Assembly (NCBI GenBank): GCA_032717465.1
Contig: CM064671.1
Location: 57,725,894 to 57,789,893 of the forward strand
Source: Coenobita brevimanus
Taxonomy: Eukaryota; Arthropoda; Malacostraca; Decapoda; Coenobitidae
Length of the DNA stretch: 64,000 nt
Direction: 5' to 3'
Shown here: positions 25,201-35,835 of the stretch, piece after piece
How the letters are laid out: every line of letters starts with the position of its first letter
Position numbering within the stretch: position 1 is the stretch's first letter
Program-made: the position numbers and the translations under genes
Notes under the pieces: generated by a model
Told to the model about the DNA's origin: nothing
The model's input: only the letters and a program-made list of their open reading frames with translations
Database searches by the model: none

Positions 25201-25480
25201 TAACATGTCCTTTGTCCAATCCTTAGTCGTCACGTATTGGTCATTCCTTGTCCGAGGCTTCTTGTTTGTATTTTTAGCTAGTTTGTTTTCCGGTGAGGGG
25301 CACTAACCCTCCACCAACCCACTTGTTGTCACATAGGGAACACGAGTTGGTTGGTTATGCGGTTGCCTCCCAGCATTATAGATGATCTCCAGGTTTACAA
25401 GAAATCATTTGACTTCCCACTCCATGCAGAGCAACCCTAAAACAGAGTACCGCTACTGTACACTGTGTCGATTATGGACG
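22259..25480 (-). mobile_element. RTE-like LINE, family 2
   Basis: A minus-strand LINE with a TAGA-type 3' tail at about 22260-22280, a 3' UTR, broken RT, endonuclease, and a 5' leader (about 25234-25480) containing GGGGCACTAACCCTCCACCA. It is related to but distinct from the family at 7.1-10.6 kb. Other pieces of the same family: an internally deleted copy at 25915-26150 and a 5' fragment at 34766-35503. Confidence 0.75.
22286..25233 (-). pseudogene. RTE-like endonuclease/RT, broken
   Basis: Endonuclease start LRIVTWNVRGANDEVKERKI and VDVCAITETKW (about 25100-25200). Next is the core (24165-25031) with VFLIGDINGKVGNVKVHG, GWGSGLSDHHIVAVKVKV (the SDH motif) and a basic tail. RT pieces follow at 23096-23392 (LNQGWVMSPWLFSLYNGVVI) and 22513-23091 (LLFAYDTVLIREEEGELQDM: the catalytic box reads FAYD where FADD is expected; then FKYLGSVASEDGSTEDEVLE). 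The C-terminus at 22286-22498 ends near a WKDGVERYM motif. Frameshifts and the damaged catalytic site mean it is inactive. Confidence 0.8.
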
Positions 25481-25914
25481 CTGCCAATTACCATGAGGTG
25501 AGTGATAATTGTAAGTTTTGAAATGTGCTACATCATAAGTTTAAATTCTGTGAAGCGTGGACGTTTCTTGATGGGTAAAGCTGTTGAAAAAAGTGTAGTG
25601 AAATGGTGTGACAGATAAACAAGCAATTGGCGTCGCCATGTGGAACAAATGAGGAGTGACAGACCATGATTGTTTACGACAGCAAGGTAAGTGTGTGCAG
25701 AAGGGAGAAACGGAGACCATGATCAGAGAAGGCGTGAACATATCATGCTAAGAGGAGAGACAGAAGTGCCAGAAGCTCGTTTTTCTTGAGGGGTACCCCT
25801 CGCACAAAGAGGAGTTGGGATATTGAGAAGTACATATATAATTAAATGGATAATAATATCGCTACTGTATTATTATGCAGGTAATCTTATACATGTAAAC
25901 ATTACAGGAATATA
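25481..25914. other. Intron sequence
   Basis: No feature recognised between the LINE leader and its miniature derivative. Confidence 0.4.
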
Positions 25915-26150
25915 TCTCTCTATCTGTCTACTGCCAGATGCCATAATCCCGTAAGGGGTGGCCATTTGACTTTGAGTTATTTGTTTCACGGGAAGGGGCA
26001 CTAACCCTTCACCAACCCACTTGTTGACATGTAGGAAGCACGTATGGTTTGGTTATATGGTTACCACCCAGTATTGTAAATGGTTTCTTGGCTTACAGGA
26101 AACCATTTGGCTTGTCACTCAATGTAAAGCTACCTGTAAAGGAATGAAAA
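25915..26150 (-). mobile_element. Internally deleted RTE family-2 derivative
   Basis: About 235 bp that joins a LINE 3' end (25917-25965: CTATCTGTCTACTGCCAGA and CCGTAAGGGGTGGCC, compare 22265-22310) directly to the LINE 5' leader (25995-26140: GGGGCACTAACCCTTCACCA, compare 25295-25480). All coding sequence is missing. Having both ends fits a short internally deleted element mobilised by the parent LINE; a simple deletion would also explain it. Confidence 0.6.
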
Positions 26151-26284
26151 GCAATAAGCAGTGACAAGAAAGATGGGAGAAATAGGAAAAGAAGAGGGCA
26201 GGCACAGAAAAAGAATGATAAAGGCTAAGGAAGAAGTAGGCAGCACTACATCAAGTGAGTGGATGATGGTTGTTACCACTTACC

Positions 26285-26531
<247 letters not shown>

Positions 26532-26702
26532 AGTATGATATCGGAGGGTTTTTTCGCGGGAAAAAATAAATCGGACTTGAACTTGAGTAAATACAAAAAG
26601 TGCAACACATTACTACAGTCTTAGCTTAGGGTTTGTGTGCCAGACTGTGATCCTGTAGGGGCCAAGTTTGTTTTCTGCCTCTGACTATCATTATTTTGTC
26701 AA

Positions 26703-27623
<921 letters not shown>

Positions 27624-30600
27624 CCTTCCCATAAAGAAAAAGAAATTTACAAAAGAAATTTCTTATTACTCTAAAACAATCTGTCTGAAGTCTAGATAAG
27701 CAATCTGCAATAACATTTTCTTTCCCCTTGACATGTTGTATGTCTAATGAATACTCCTGAAGAAGTAGACTCCATCTTGTCAATCTCTGATTTTTATCTT
27801 TAAACTTACTAAGGAATTTCAGTGGGTTATGATCGGTATAAATGACTATGGGGTCAAAACCAGAACACAAAATGAGAAATGCTGTAAACCCAAAATCAAG
27901 GCCAAAAGCTCTTTCTCAATAGTTGAGTAGTTCTTTTGAGGTGGAGTGAACTTCTTACTGTAATAAGATACAGGGTGTTCAATACCCTGATCATCCTCTT
28001 GCAGCAAAACAGCCCCAGCTCCTGTATCACTTGCATCAACAGCCATCTTAAAAGGCTTAGCAAAATTGGAGTAGCGAACACTGGCTGACTTAATAGGATA
28101 GTTTTAAGTTTGTTGAAAGAGGATTCACAGTTATCGGTCCATACAAATTTAACTCCCTTTTTCAGTAGGTCTGTAAGTGGTGATACAAGAATAGAAAAGT
28201 TAAGAACAAATCTCCTGTAATAACCTACCATTCCCAAAAATCTTTGTAGCTCTTTCCTACTTTTAGGTCTGGGAAGATCACTTATAACCTGAACCTTAGC
28301 TGCTGGTGGTGCAACATGTCCATCACCAATTACATACCCAAGGTACTGAACTTTAGCTTGACCAAACTCACACTTTGATAAATTAGCTACAAGATTAGCA
28401 TGAACCAAACGCTCAAGAAATTAACTGACAAGGCATAGGTGATCTTTCTAGTTGTCACTGAAGATTAATACATCATCAATATAAACAACACACCCTGCCA
28501 AACCCTCTGTTACAACATTCATGAGCTTCTGAAATGTGGCTGGTGCATTCTTCATACCATACGGCATTACAGAACATGCAAAAGTCTTTCCTAGTGTTAC
28601 AAAACATGAGATCTCCCTAGCACGTTCAGTCATAGGTATTTGCCGGTATCCCTTTAACAAATCAAACTTACTAATGTACCTAGCCTTTCCGATCTTGTCT
28701 ATGCAATCTTCCACACGAGGGAGAGGGTAAGTGTCTGTTTTAGTTATCTGATTAACACGTCTGTAGTCAATGCAAAGCCGCTGTGACCCACCTGGCTTAG
28801 GGACTAGAGTGACAGGAGAACTCCACTCGCTCTGGCAGGGCTCAATCATCTTGTGGTCCAGCAGGTAGCCAAGCTCCTTCTCGATGAGAGGAACTTTCAC
28901 TGGGTTCACACGGTAAGGAGGCAGTTTAATTGGCTTTCCGTCTGCAACATCGACATCATGCATCAACACCGTGGTTCTTCCTGGAGTGGCACGGAACACT
29001 TGCGGGTACTCCTGCAGCAATGCCGAAAACTCCTGCCTTTCCTCGGGAGGTAGATGAGAAAGCTTAGTCTGGAGATCATTCATGATATCAGGATTCTTCC
29101 CCAAACTATCACTCAGGCTCATGCCGCATGGGAGAGCTTCACTTGCAGACTCGGGTGGAACAGCTACTGTGCAGACTGGGTTATTTTCGTCCCGCCTGTG
29201 ATATAACTTTAGCATGTTGATGTGACATAGTTGCTTGTTCTTTCTACGATCTGGTGTGGCGATGACATAGTTGACATCACTGAGTTTCTTCTCCACGAAA
29301 TAAGGACCACTAAACTTGGCTTGAAGAGGTTGCCCATGAACTGGTAGCAGAATCAAAACCTGATCTCCTGGCTGAAAGTGGCGCCTACCTGGACTTCTTA
29401 TCATACCAAGTCTTCATCTTCTCCTGAGCAGCTCCTAAATTCTCTCTCGCCAGCTGTAAAGCAGTGGACAGCCGTTCTTTGAACTTCATCACATACTCCA
29501 GCAGGTTGACGTCATCTTCCTCCGACAGCCAGCATTCCTTGAGTAGCTTAAGGGGTCCTCTTACTTCATGGCCAAACAGTAGTTCAAAAGGTGAGAAGCC
29601 CAGTGATTCATTTGGAGATTCTCTTGCGGCAAACACAAAGAATGGAAGACCTTTATCCCAGTCTTTCTGATGTTCCAAACAGTATTTCTTGAGCATCGAT
29701 TTGAGTGTTTGATGTTATCTCTCCAACGCTCCTTGGGTCTGGGGATGGTAAGCTGAAGATGTGATCTGGGTGATGCCCAACTCTTTCAGAGACTGCTTGA
29801 AAACATTTGACATGAAATTACTTCCCCGGTCTGACTGTACCTCCTTGGGCAGACCAAACTTTGTGAAGAACCCTAGCATTTCCTTAACCACGTTCTTTGC
29901 TGAGATATTTCTAAGTGGAATGGCTTCAGGATAACGAGTAGCCATATCAATCGGGTCAACACATAAGAAAATCCTGAAGAAGTCTTAGGAAGAGGGCCCA
30001 CAATATCCACCAACACACGGGTGAAAGGCGCCTCAAAAGGAGGAAGGGGAACTAGAGGTGCAACCTTTTCGGTCTGATTACACTTCCCCACAACTTGACA
30101 GGTGTGACAAGACTTACAATACCAGGAAACATCCCTGAAGATACCTGGCCAGTAGAAGCGTTTCAAAATGCGTGCCACAGTTTTCCTCACTCCAAGGTGT
30201 CCTGCCAAACTGGAATCATGAGCCACTCTAATGATATCCTGCCTACAAACACGAGGGATGACAACTTGATGTACAACCTCCCATTCACAGTCGGCTGATG
30301 CTGTTGGGGGTCTGCACTTCCTCATAAGTACTCCTGACTTTACATAATAACAAGTAGAAGCACCGGCTAACTCTTCTTCACTGTAAGCAGAGTTAGCTAG
30401 ACCTTTCAACTCAGGGTCAGCAAGCTGCAACTCAACCAACTCTTGACGAGACAAATTATCAACACTACAGGGTACTGCCTCATCTGGTGAGTGGTCCAAA
30501 TTAGCAAGAAAAGTGTCAGCTAGGATAACATCATCATCAACATTATCCTCTAAATAACCAGTAACTTTAGACTTAGCCCTAGTGACAGCACATGCAGGGA

Positions 30601-31171
30601 ACACATCAGGGACATCACAATCCTGGGTCGCAGCCACTGGCTCACCAGACAACTGAGGAGCTGGACACACTTGACTTCCACCAATATCATTTCCAAGTAT
30701 GAAAGTTACACCTGACATTGGGAGTGTCTCAACCAACCCAACCATAACGGAACCATTAACAAAAGCAGACTCTAAATTCACTCTGCACAGAGGGACAGAG
30801 AAGTAATTATTCCCTACACCTTGTAAGATTACAGTTTCATCAGAGGAATTAACATTAGAGCCTAGAACACTGGTCACCATAAGGGATTGGCAAGCACCTG
30901 TATCACGATATATTTTAACTGATTTCCTGTCATTACTGTCCAGAGGACTGACAAAACCATCAGACAGGAAATTAGCACATGAACTCTTTAGAGTGTCACC
31001 CACGTTACTGCTCAAAAGAGGAGCTCCATCATGAGAATTTAAGTTCCCCCTCAAAGCAGGTTCAGTTAACTCAGTTAAGGAATTCTGGGAACTCTCAAGG
31101 GTGGACACTAGACCAATTGACTGAATATTTAAAGACTCCTTTTGTTCACAGCACGCTGTCTCCTGAAACAT
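27624..31171 (-). pseudogene. Gmr1-like pol: PR-IN-RT-RNase H, several breaks
   Basis: Protease with the DTGA active site (IYRDTGACQSLM, ~30900). Integrase zinc finger HDSSLAGHLGVRK then CKSCHTCQ (~30210-30100). DDE core: VDIVGPLPK (~30020), SDRGSNFMS (~29830), QTQGALER (~29720). GPY/F-like module SGPYFVEKKLSDVNYVI (~29280). RT: WSSPVTLVPKPGGSQRLCID, FDLLKGYRQIP and catalytic YIDDVLIFSD (~28470). RNase H: AVDASDTGAGAVLL (~28030) and IYTDHNPLKFLSKF (~27840). Integrase tail and RT share one open frame (28448-29404), so the order is not an assembly junction. Breaks: frameshifts near 29950, 29395, 28055 and 27860; stops near 29715, 28448 and 28411. Pol starts in a different frame overlapping the end of gag by about 43 bp, which could be a recoding site. 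Confidence 0.88.
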
Positions 31172-32298
31172 TTCTCCGTAGTATGACCAAGCTTACTACA
31201 AAAAGTACATTTACTTTTCTGAAATCTAGAGGTGAAGCTGGTATTTACTTCTTGAGAAACATCATCTTTATTCTCTTTCCTGTTACCTGTACTCTGAGTA
31301 GAGGCAACGTACTTACTCTCAGCTTTCCCTTTTTCTTTAGAATATCTCTTGTTAGTGAGAACATATTCATCAGCTAAAACTGCAGCATCAGACAAATTAT
31401 CTATTCTTTTCTCATCAAGATATAGGCTTACATCTTTATAAATACACCTCTTGAAGTCCTCCAGCAAAATCATCTGCTTAAATTTACCGAAATCAGAATC
31501 CACATTCTTAGAATTTAACCACTGCTCTAGCAGATCTTCTTTGATTTTTGCATACTCAACATGGGATTGCTTATCTTGCTTATTAGTTGTCCTAAATTTT
31601 CCTCTATAGGCTTCAGGAACAAGCTCATAGGCCTTAAGAATCAAGCTCTTAACTACGAGTACATCATAATTATCAGATTGATCCTGAGGCAAAGATGCAT
31701 AAGTTACTTGAGCTTTACCGGTGAGAACAGTTTGAAGGAGTACTGGCCAATACTTTTTTGGCCAATTAAAACCTGTAGCTACCCTCTCAAACAACTGAAA
31801 ATACTTTGTTAAAGCAGATTGATTAAAAGGAGGGACAAGTTTAACATTTTTAGCCACATCAAAATCATCAGAGCTAGATGATCCAGTTCCACATTGTTTC
31901 ATGCGATACTCATGGTCTGCCTGAATCCTGGCAAGTTCAACTTGTGCCTGTATCTGTGCCTCCTGAATCCGAGCCTGAGATTCAGCCTCCTTAGCATTTG
32001 CTTGAAATTCAGCCTCTTTAACACGAGACTTCGCCTCCTTAGCCTGAGCCTCCTGCAGGGCTAGCTGTAACTTAGCTAATTCAATCTGCGTTCGCTCATT
32101 TGGAGGAGTTACATTAAACAAGCTTTCATTAATCATGTCAACAATTTGATCTTTAGAATGATGAGAGCGAACAGCAATTCCCAATTGTTGAGGAACAAGC
32201 TTAAGTTCATTCTTTGTTCTGTTTTCTACATCACACACTGTTTGCACATTTGACAAAAAATCTTTGGCTTCATCAAGTGTAGTAATAGTAGACATCAT
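31129..32298 (-). CDS. Gmr1-like gag
   Basis: An intact 389-residue frame from ATG at 32298. Residues ~85-150 are a long charged heptad-like stretch rich in Ala, Glu and Gln, with repeated EAESQA/EAQIQA blocks, likely coiled coil. A capsid-like region follows (KYFQLFERVATGFNWPKKYW). A CCHC zinc knuckle, CTFCSKLGHTTEKC, lies near the C-terminus and would bind RNA during particle assembly. Pol begins in another frame before gag stops. Confidence 0.88.
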   Translation of the reverse strand: MMSTITTLDEAKDFLSNVQTVCDVENRTKNELKLVPQQLGIAVRSHHSKDQIVDMINESLFNVTPPNERTQIELAKLQLALQEAQAKEAKSRVKEAEFQANAKEAESQARIQEAQIQAQVELARIQADHEYRMKQCGTGSSSSDDFDVAKNVKLVPPFNQSALTKYFQLFERVATGFNWPKKYWPVLLQTVLTGKAQVTYASLPQDQSDNYDVLVVKSLILKAYELVPEAYRGKFRTTNKQDKQSHVEYAKIKEDLLEQWLNSKNVDSDFGKFKQMILLEDFKRCIYKDVSLYLDEKRIDNLSDAAVLADEYVLTNKRYSKEKGKAESKYVASTQSTGNRKENKDDVSQEVNTSFTSRFQKSKCTFCSKLGHTTEKCFRRQRAVNKRSL

Positions 32299-32361
32299 GA
32301 ATAAATCACAGTAACAAAATATCGAGCAATATCCTTATGATAATATCCTGAATATCCTGAT

Positions 32362-32379
32362 AAGAGGTCGCCAAATTTA
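32362..32379 (-). promoter_or_regulatory. Primer-binding site candidate
   Basis: Just inside the 5' LTR the minus strand reads ATAAATTTGGCGACCTCTTA, so TGGCGACC begins a few bases after the LTR. TGG is the expected complement of a tRNA CCA end. The primer tRNA is not identified. Confidence 0.5.
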
Positions 32380-33164
32380 TGTTACGGAACAGAGAAAGAT
32401 AATGTACACTTTAAGTGAGAATACTAAAAATCACTACTGTCCCGTAAAGTTCCAGGTTCAAACAAAAAGAGTTAGGTAAAATTACAAGTTAAGTTTAATG
32501 CTCAAACTAACAACAAAACATTCAGGACTCATAAGGATAATGTAATGTCAAAAAAAGGTTAAATATATGGTTAACTGCAATAGCCTCTATTAACACGAAA
32601 TTAGCAAGAGTAAATTTATCTAAGTCAGCCCTGATAAAATGAAAATACACTGGGTAATGCTCAGTTAATGCAAGATAAATTATTACAGATACAAAATATT
32701 ATTAATGATGATGGACATAAAGATCCCTACATGAATTACAAAAACTTCACTAGGCCTACAAATTAAACTTATGCTATACAGTACAAGAACAAAATGCAAG
32801 AACACTTTTACTCAAATTACACAGCTGCTAGATGGTTGGAGACTTCCTGAGCACTCAATAATAACTGTACAGGGGAGGACAGAGATGTGAACAAAATGAG
32901 GAGCAGATCTAAGTGGCAATGATGCAGAGACTGGGCTCATTATATAGGGGCCGGCAGAGCTTGATACAACTTGTAAGAAGGACGCGCAAATGAAGCCATG
33001 GGGACAAAGAGTTGACAATCCCGCTCTGAACAACAGAAAGAACGACTTACTCCACTATAACGGTAGAAGGGGGGGACTGAGGCAGAACACGCTCGTGATC
33101 AAACATGCAGCATACTGTGCGTTAAAATTACACAAAGGATGATGAAATCATAGGCTATGTAACA
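32380..33164 (-). repeat. 5' LTR of the Gmr1-like element
   Basis: 785 bp, near identical to the LTR at 26836-27623. Differences include T/A at the GATGG(T/A)CATAAAG site and a short indel in an A run near 32553. It is flanked on the outer side by (AT)5. Confidence 0.92.
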
Positions 33165-33295
33165 ATATATATATCCTCTCCTGTTTGAAAATTCTCTTCA
33201 GTGCTGAGTAAAGTCGAATGGAGATTGCCAGATATAAAATTACTTCTCTACCTGTGGGAGTGAGTAGAGTTAATATTCTCTTGCATGTTACTTAC

Positions 33296-33351
33296 ATATT
33301 TCTAATAAGACCATAGCCTCCATCGGTAAAATAACCAGTCAAAATAAACCG
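33296..33351 (-). CDS. IR exon: short ligand-binding-domain exon
   Basis: A 56-bp minus-strand exon between CCCCTCTTCCTCAG and the consensus donor GTAAGT. It reads RFILTGYFTDGGYGLIRN plus two bases. The GYFTDGGYGLI stretch resembles the glycine-rich ligand-lobe segment of IRs and kainate-type receptors. It starts in phase 0, matching the end of the exon at 33789-33960 across a 437-bp intron. Support is the splice sites, phase and motif; the exon is too short to be certain. Confidence 0.6.
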
Positions 33352-33788
33352 CTGAGGAAGAGGGGATACAGAATTAACCCGATCCAATGGAAGTAGGCAT
33401 CACTTTATTGAAGAGGAATTAATAAAATGAAGTACAGTGCTGTAACACAAAGTAACATAACAGAAATCATAGCCCCTTACTGTTCACAGCGATTAGGCAG
33501 CACCACAAATGCCATGGTGGTGAAGAAGGACTTACGTTCCACAACCTGTTGCGTTACCTTTAAAAGACAGAAAAGCATCACCCATTACTTCGGAGGACTC
33601 AGAATTATTCACCATAGTGATACTCTCTTTACCAGAGTGAATTTATTCGATTATATTGTGTTGTTTCTGGAAATCTGGTGCACTGGAAATTATTGTGCTA
33701 TGGGTGAAAGACTCGGTATATGTAATTTAGGGAACTACAGTACAACAGGAGGCAAACATCTGGGTAAACTGTAAAAATTTCAACATAC
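33352..33788 (-). other. IR intron
   Basis: A 437-bp intron between two IR exons. Plus-strand open frame 33427-33774 here has no domain character and is taken as chance. Confidence 0.55.
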
Positions 33789-33960
33789 TTCAGTCCAGGT
33801 ATGTGATGGTATAGTAATGAACGTGAAGTTAAGAGCTTCACTGAAGGTCACCAGCAGGTTGTAGTCCATGCCAGAGTATGAAGTAGTGTTGCCATTTCCT
33901 GATGTGATCCAGTACGGCTCGAAGTCTAGTGCAGTCCCTTTCACCAGCGCACCGTGGAAG
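33789..33960 (-). CDS. IR exon: start of ligand-binding domain S1
   Basis: A 172-bp minus-strand exon bounded by CGTTGCAG and GTATGT. It encodes 57 residues after one split-codon base: FHGALVKGTALDFEPYWITS, then a Gly/Asn turn, then YSGMDYNLLVTFSEALNFTF and IPSHTWTE. The FHG-x-x-VK-x-TAL-x-F-x-PYW opening and YSG-x-D-x-LL-x-x-x-x-ALNF block are typical of decapod IRs, in the region that binds ligand in glutamate receptors. It joins in phase to the exon at 47668-47784 (split Asn codon) and to 33296-33351. Confidence 0.85.
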
Positions 33961-34008
33961 CTGCAACGATAGCATGATGATCGTATTTGCAAGGACAGTG
34001 CATAAAAG

Positions 34009-34115
<107 letters not shown>

Positions 34116-34116
34116 G

Positions 34117-34765
34117 TGTTAAGAAGCGAAATTTGCCAATTAGGTAGCTGAGGTTTTTCTCGGCGTTTCCCGTACCGTAGGTTCCAGTACGAGTCAGAGT
34201 TGCCAGTTTGCCTGTTGTTTCTGAGCGCAGTTGTTTCTTAAATTATGCATTAATTTTTTTGCTCTTTTTCTCAGTAATGTGTTTTTATGTGATTCTTAAA
34301 TTATGCAATTCAGTTTAAGTTTGTTTGCTAAATAATTTACGGTGTTATGTAATGTAAGAACACTCTTGCATGTTTTGTTTGTTTCCGCGTTGGTAACTGT
34401 GCTCTTTCTTTCTGGAATACACAATAACTTTTTTCTTGTAGAATCCAGTTCATTCTTGAATAATGCAAGGTTATATAAGGATGGGGAAGAGACTCGTTCA
34501 AGTTCAGTTTTCAGTTCAGTTTGAGTGTAGTGCAGTGTCAGTGCAGTGAAGTTTGTATATTTTCGGTACTTGTGAGAACAGTGAAGGGTTACCGAAGTTT
34601 GTATATCATTGGTACTTGTGGAAACATTGAAGTGTTGTCAAGCATTAAGTGCAACTGCAGCTAGTAAAAGTTTGTATAGCTCCAGTGCTTGTGAGAATAA
34701 TGAAGTAAAGTTGGTAAGCATTAAGTGCATTTATTTGGAAAATAAAGACAGTGAACTTAAGAAGC
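34117..34765 (+). repeat. Left gypsy LTR, truncated
   Basis: Starts TGTTAAGAAG and matches the right LTR from 41278. It contains a TATA box, TTATATAAGG (34471-34480), followed by AAGGATGGGGAAGAGACT and a TCAGT-rich likely start region, then three degenerate copies of GTTTGTATA...GTACTTGTGAGAA. The 3' end is replaced by the RTE fragment. Confidence 0.82.
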
Positions 34766-35503
34766 ACAAATGTCCATTAAAGCACCGCCATTCTCATCTC
34801 TCTCAGCAGGCACACCCCACTCACCAACTATTCCATCCACCTTCACATTCCCTACTTTACCATTCGTATCACCAGTCAAAAACACTCTCTCATTCCTTTC
34901 AAACTGTTCCATGCACACTTCCACATTTTTCCAGAACTCTTCTCTCACTCTGCTTTCACGATCTTGCATTCGCACATACACGCACACAATTGCCCACATT
35001 TGTAGTCCAACATTCAGTCTTTCTCACACAATCCTTGAGCCAACTGATCCATACTGTCTTATAATCTCCTTCCAGCTGTCACTCACAACAATACACACTC
35101 CTTCTTTTGCCCTCTCATTCACATCTACTCCTGCACATATACCCGATTCATACTCCCATTCTCTTACACTCTCACCTTGCCATTTAGTTTCAGTTAGTCC
35201 ATAATACATCCACTTTCGCATCCTCAAGCACCTGGACAATCTATCTCTCTTTCACCTCATCATTTGCACCCCTTACATTCTAAGTCACCATCCGCATCAT
35301 GTCCTTTGTTCGGTCCTTAGTCGTCATCTTTTGGTCATTCCTGGTCCGAGGCTTCTTATTCGTATTTTTAGTTAGTTGTTTTCTGGGAAGGAGCACTAAC
35401 CCTCCCTAACCCACTTGCTGTCAAGTATGGAACACGTGTCAGTTGGTTACAAGGTTACCTTGCAGCGTTGTAAATGATTTCCTGGTTTACAGGAAAGTTT
35501 TAA
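34766..35503 (-). pseudogene. RTE family-2 endonuclease fragment
   Basis: The minus strand carries the leader and 5' part of the RTE family-2 endonuclease (LTETKWQGESVREWEYESGI at about 35130-35200; GVCIVVSDSWKEIIRQYGS; VFLTGDTNGKVGNVKVDGIV at about 34840-34900). It stops abruptly at 34766. Having the 5' but not the 3' part is unusual for a LINE copy, and suggests deletion or rearrangement together with loss of the gypsy leader. Confidence 0.75.
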
Positions 35504-35835
35504 GTCCTGGTCTTAATTATGATGCCCCAGTTTTTAGGGCCCAAACCAGTGAAGTTCATGGCTATAATGGGGGTCCAATTAAAAAGAAACTTCAGGAATT
35601 TCGTGGTAGAGTATCTTGGAAAGCTTACCATGCACAGTTTGAGTTACTTGCAGATCAGAATGGTTGGGATGATAGGCAGAGGGCAGTGCAGCTTCCTACT
35701 AGCCTTAAGTGTGCCTGATAGGCAGAGGGCAGTGCAGCTTCCTACTAGCCTTAAGTGTGCCACAATGGAAATACTGGGCCAGTTGTCAGTGATGGAGAGG
35801 AACAGTTATCAGTCCCTAGTAGAACAGTTATCAGT
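35504..35835 (+). pseudogene. Gypsy gag, N-terminal part
   Basis: The frame includes FRGRVSWKAYHAQFELLADQ and NGWDDRQRAVQLPTSLK, typical gypsy capsid sequence. A 46-bp tandem duplication (units at 35671 and 35717) shifts the frame. The sequence continues as MEILGQLSVMERNSYQSLVE up to the Jockey insertion. Confidence 0.78.

Noticed and set aside
33180..33270. Possible missing IR exon (minus strand) reading EVILYLAISIRLYSALKR
   Set aside because: The phase can be made to fit with a TAG acceptor, but the intron would be only about 50 bp and no donor follows before the retrotransposon. Not enough support.
33427..33774. 115-codon plus-strand frame in the IR intron
   Set aside because: No domain character; lies between two well-supported minus-strand exons.
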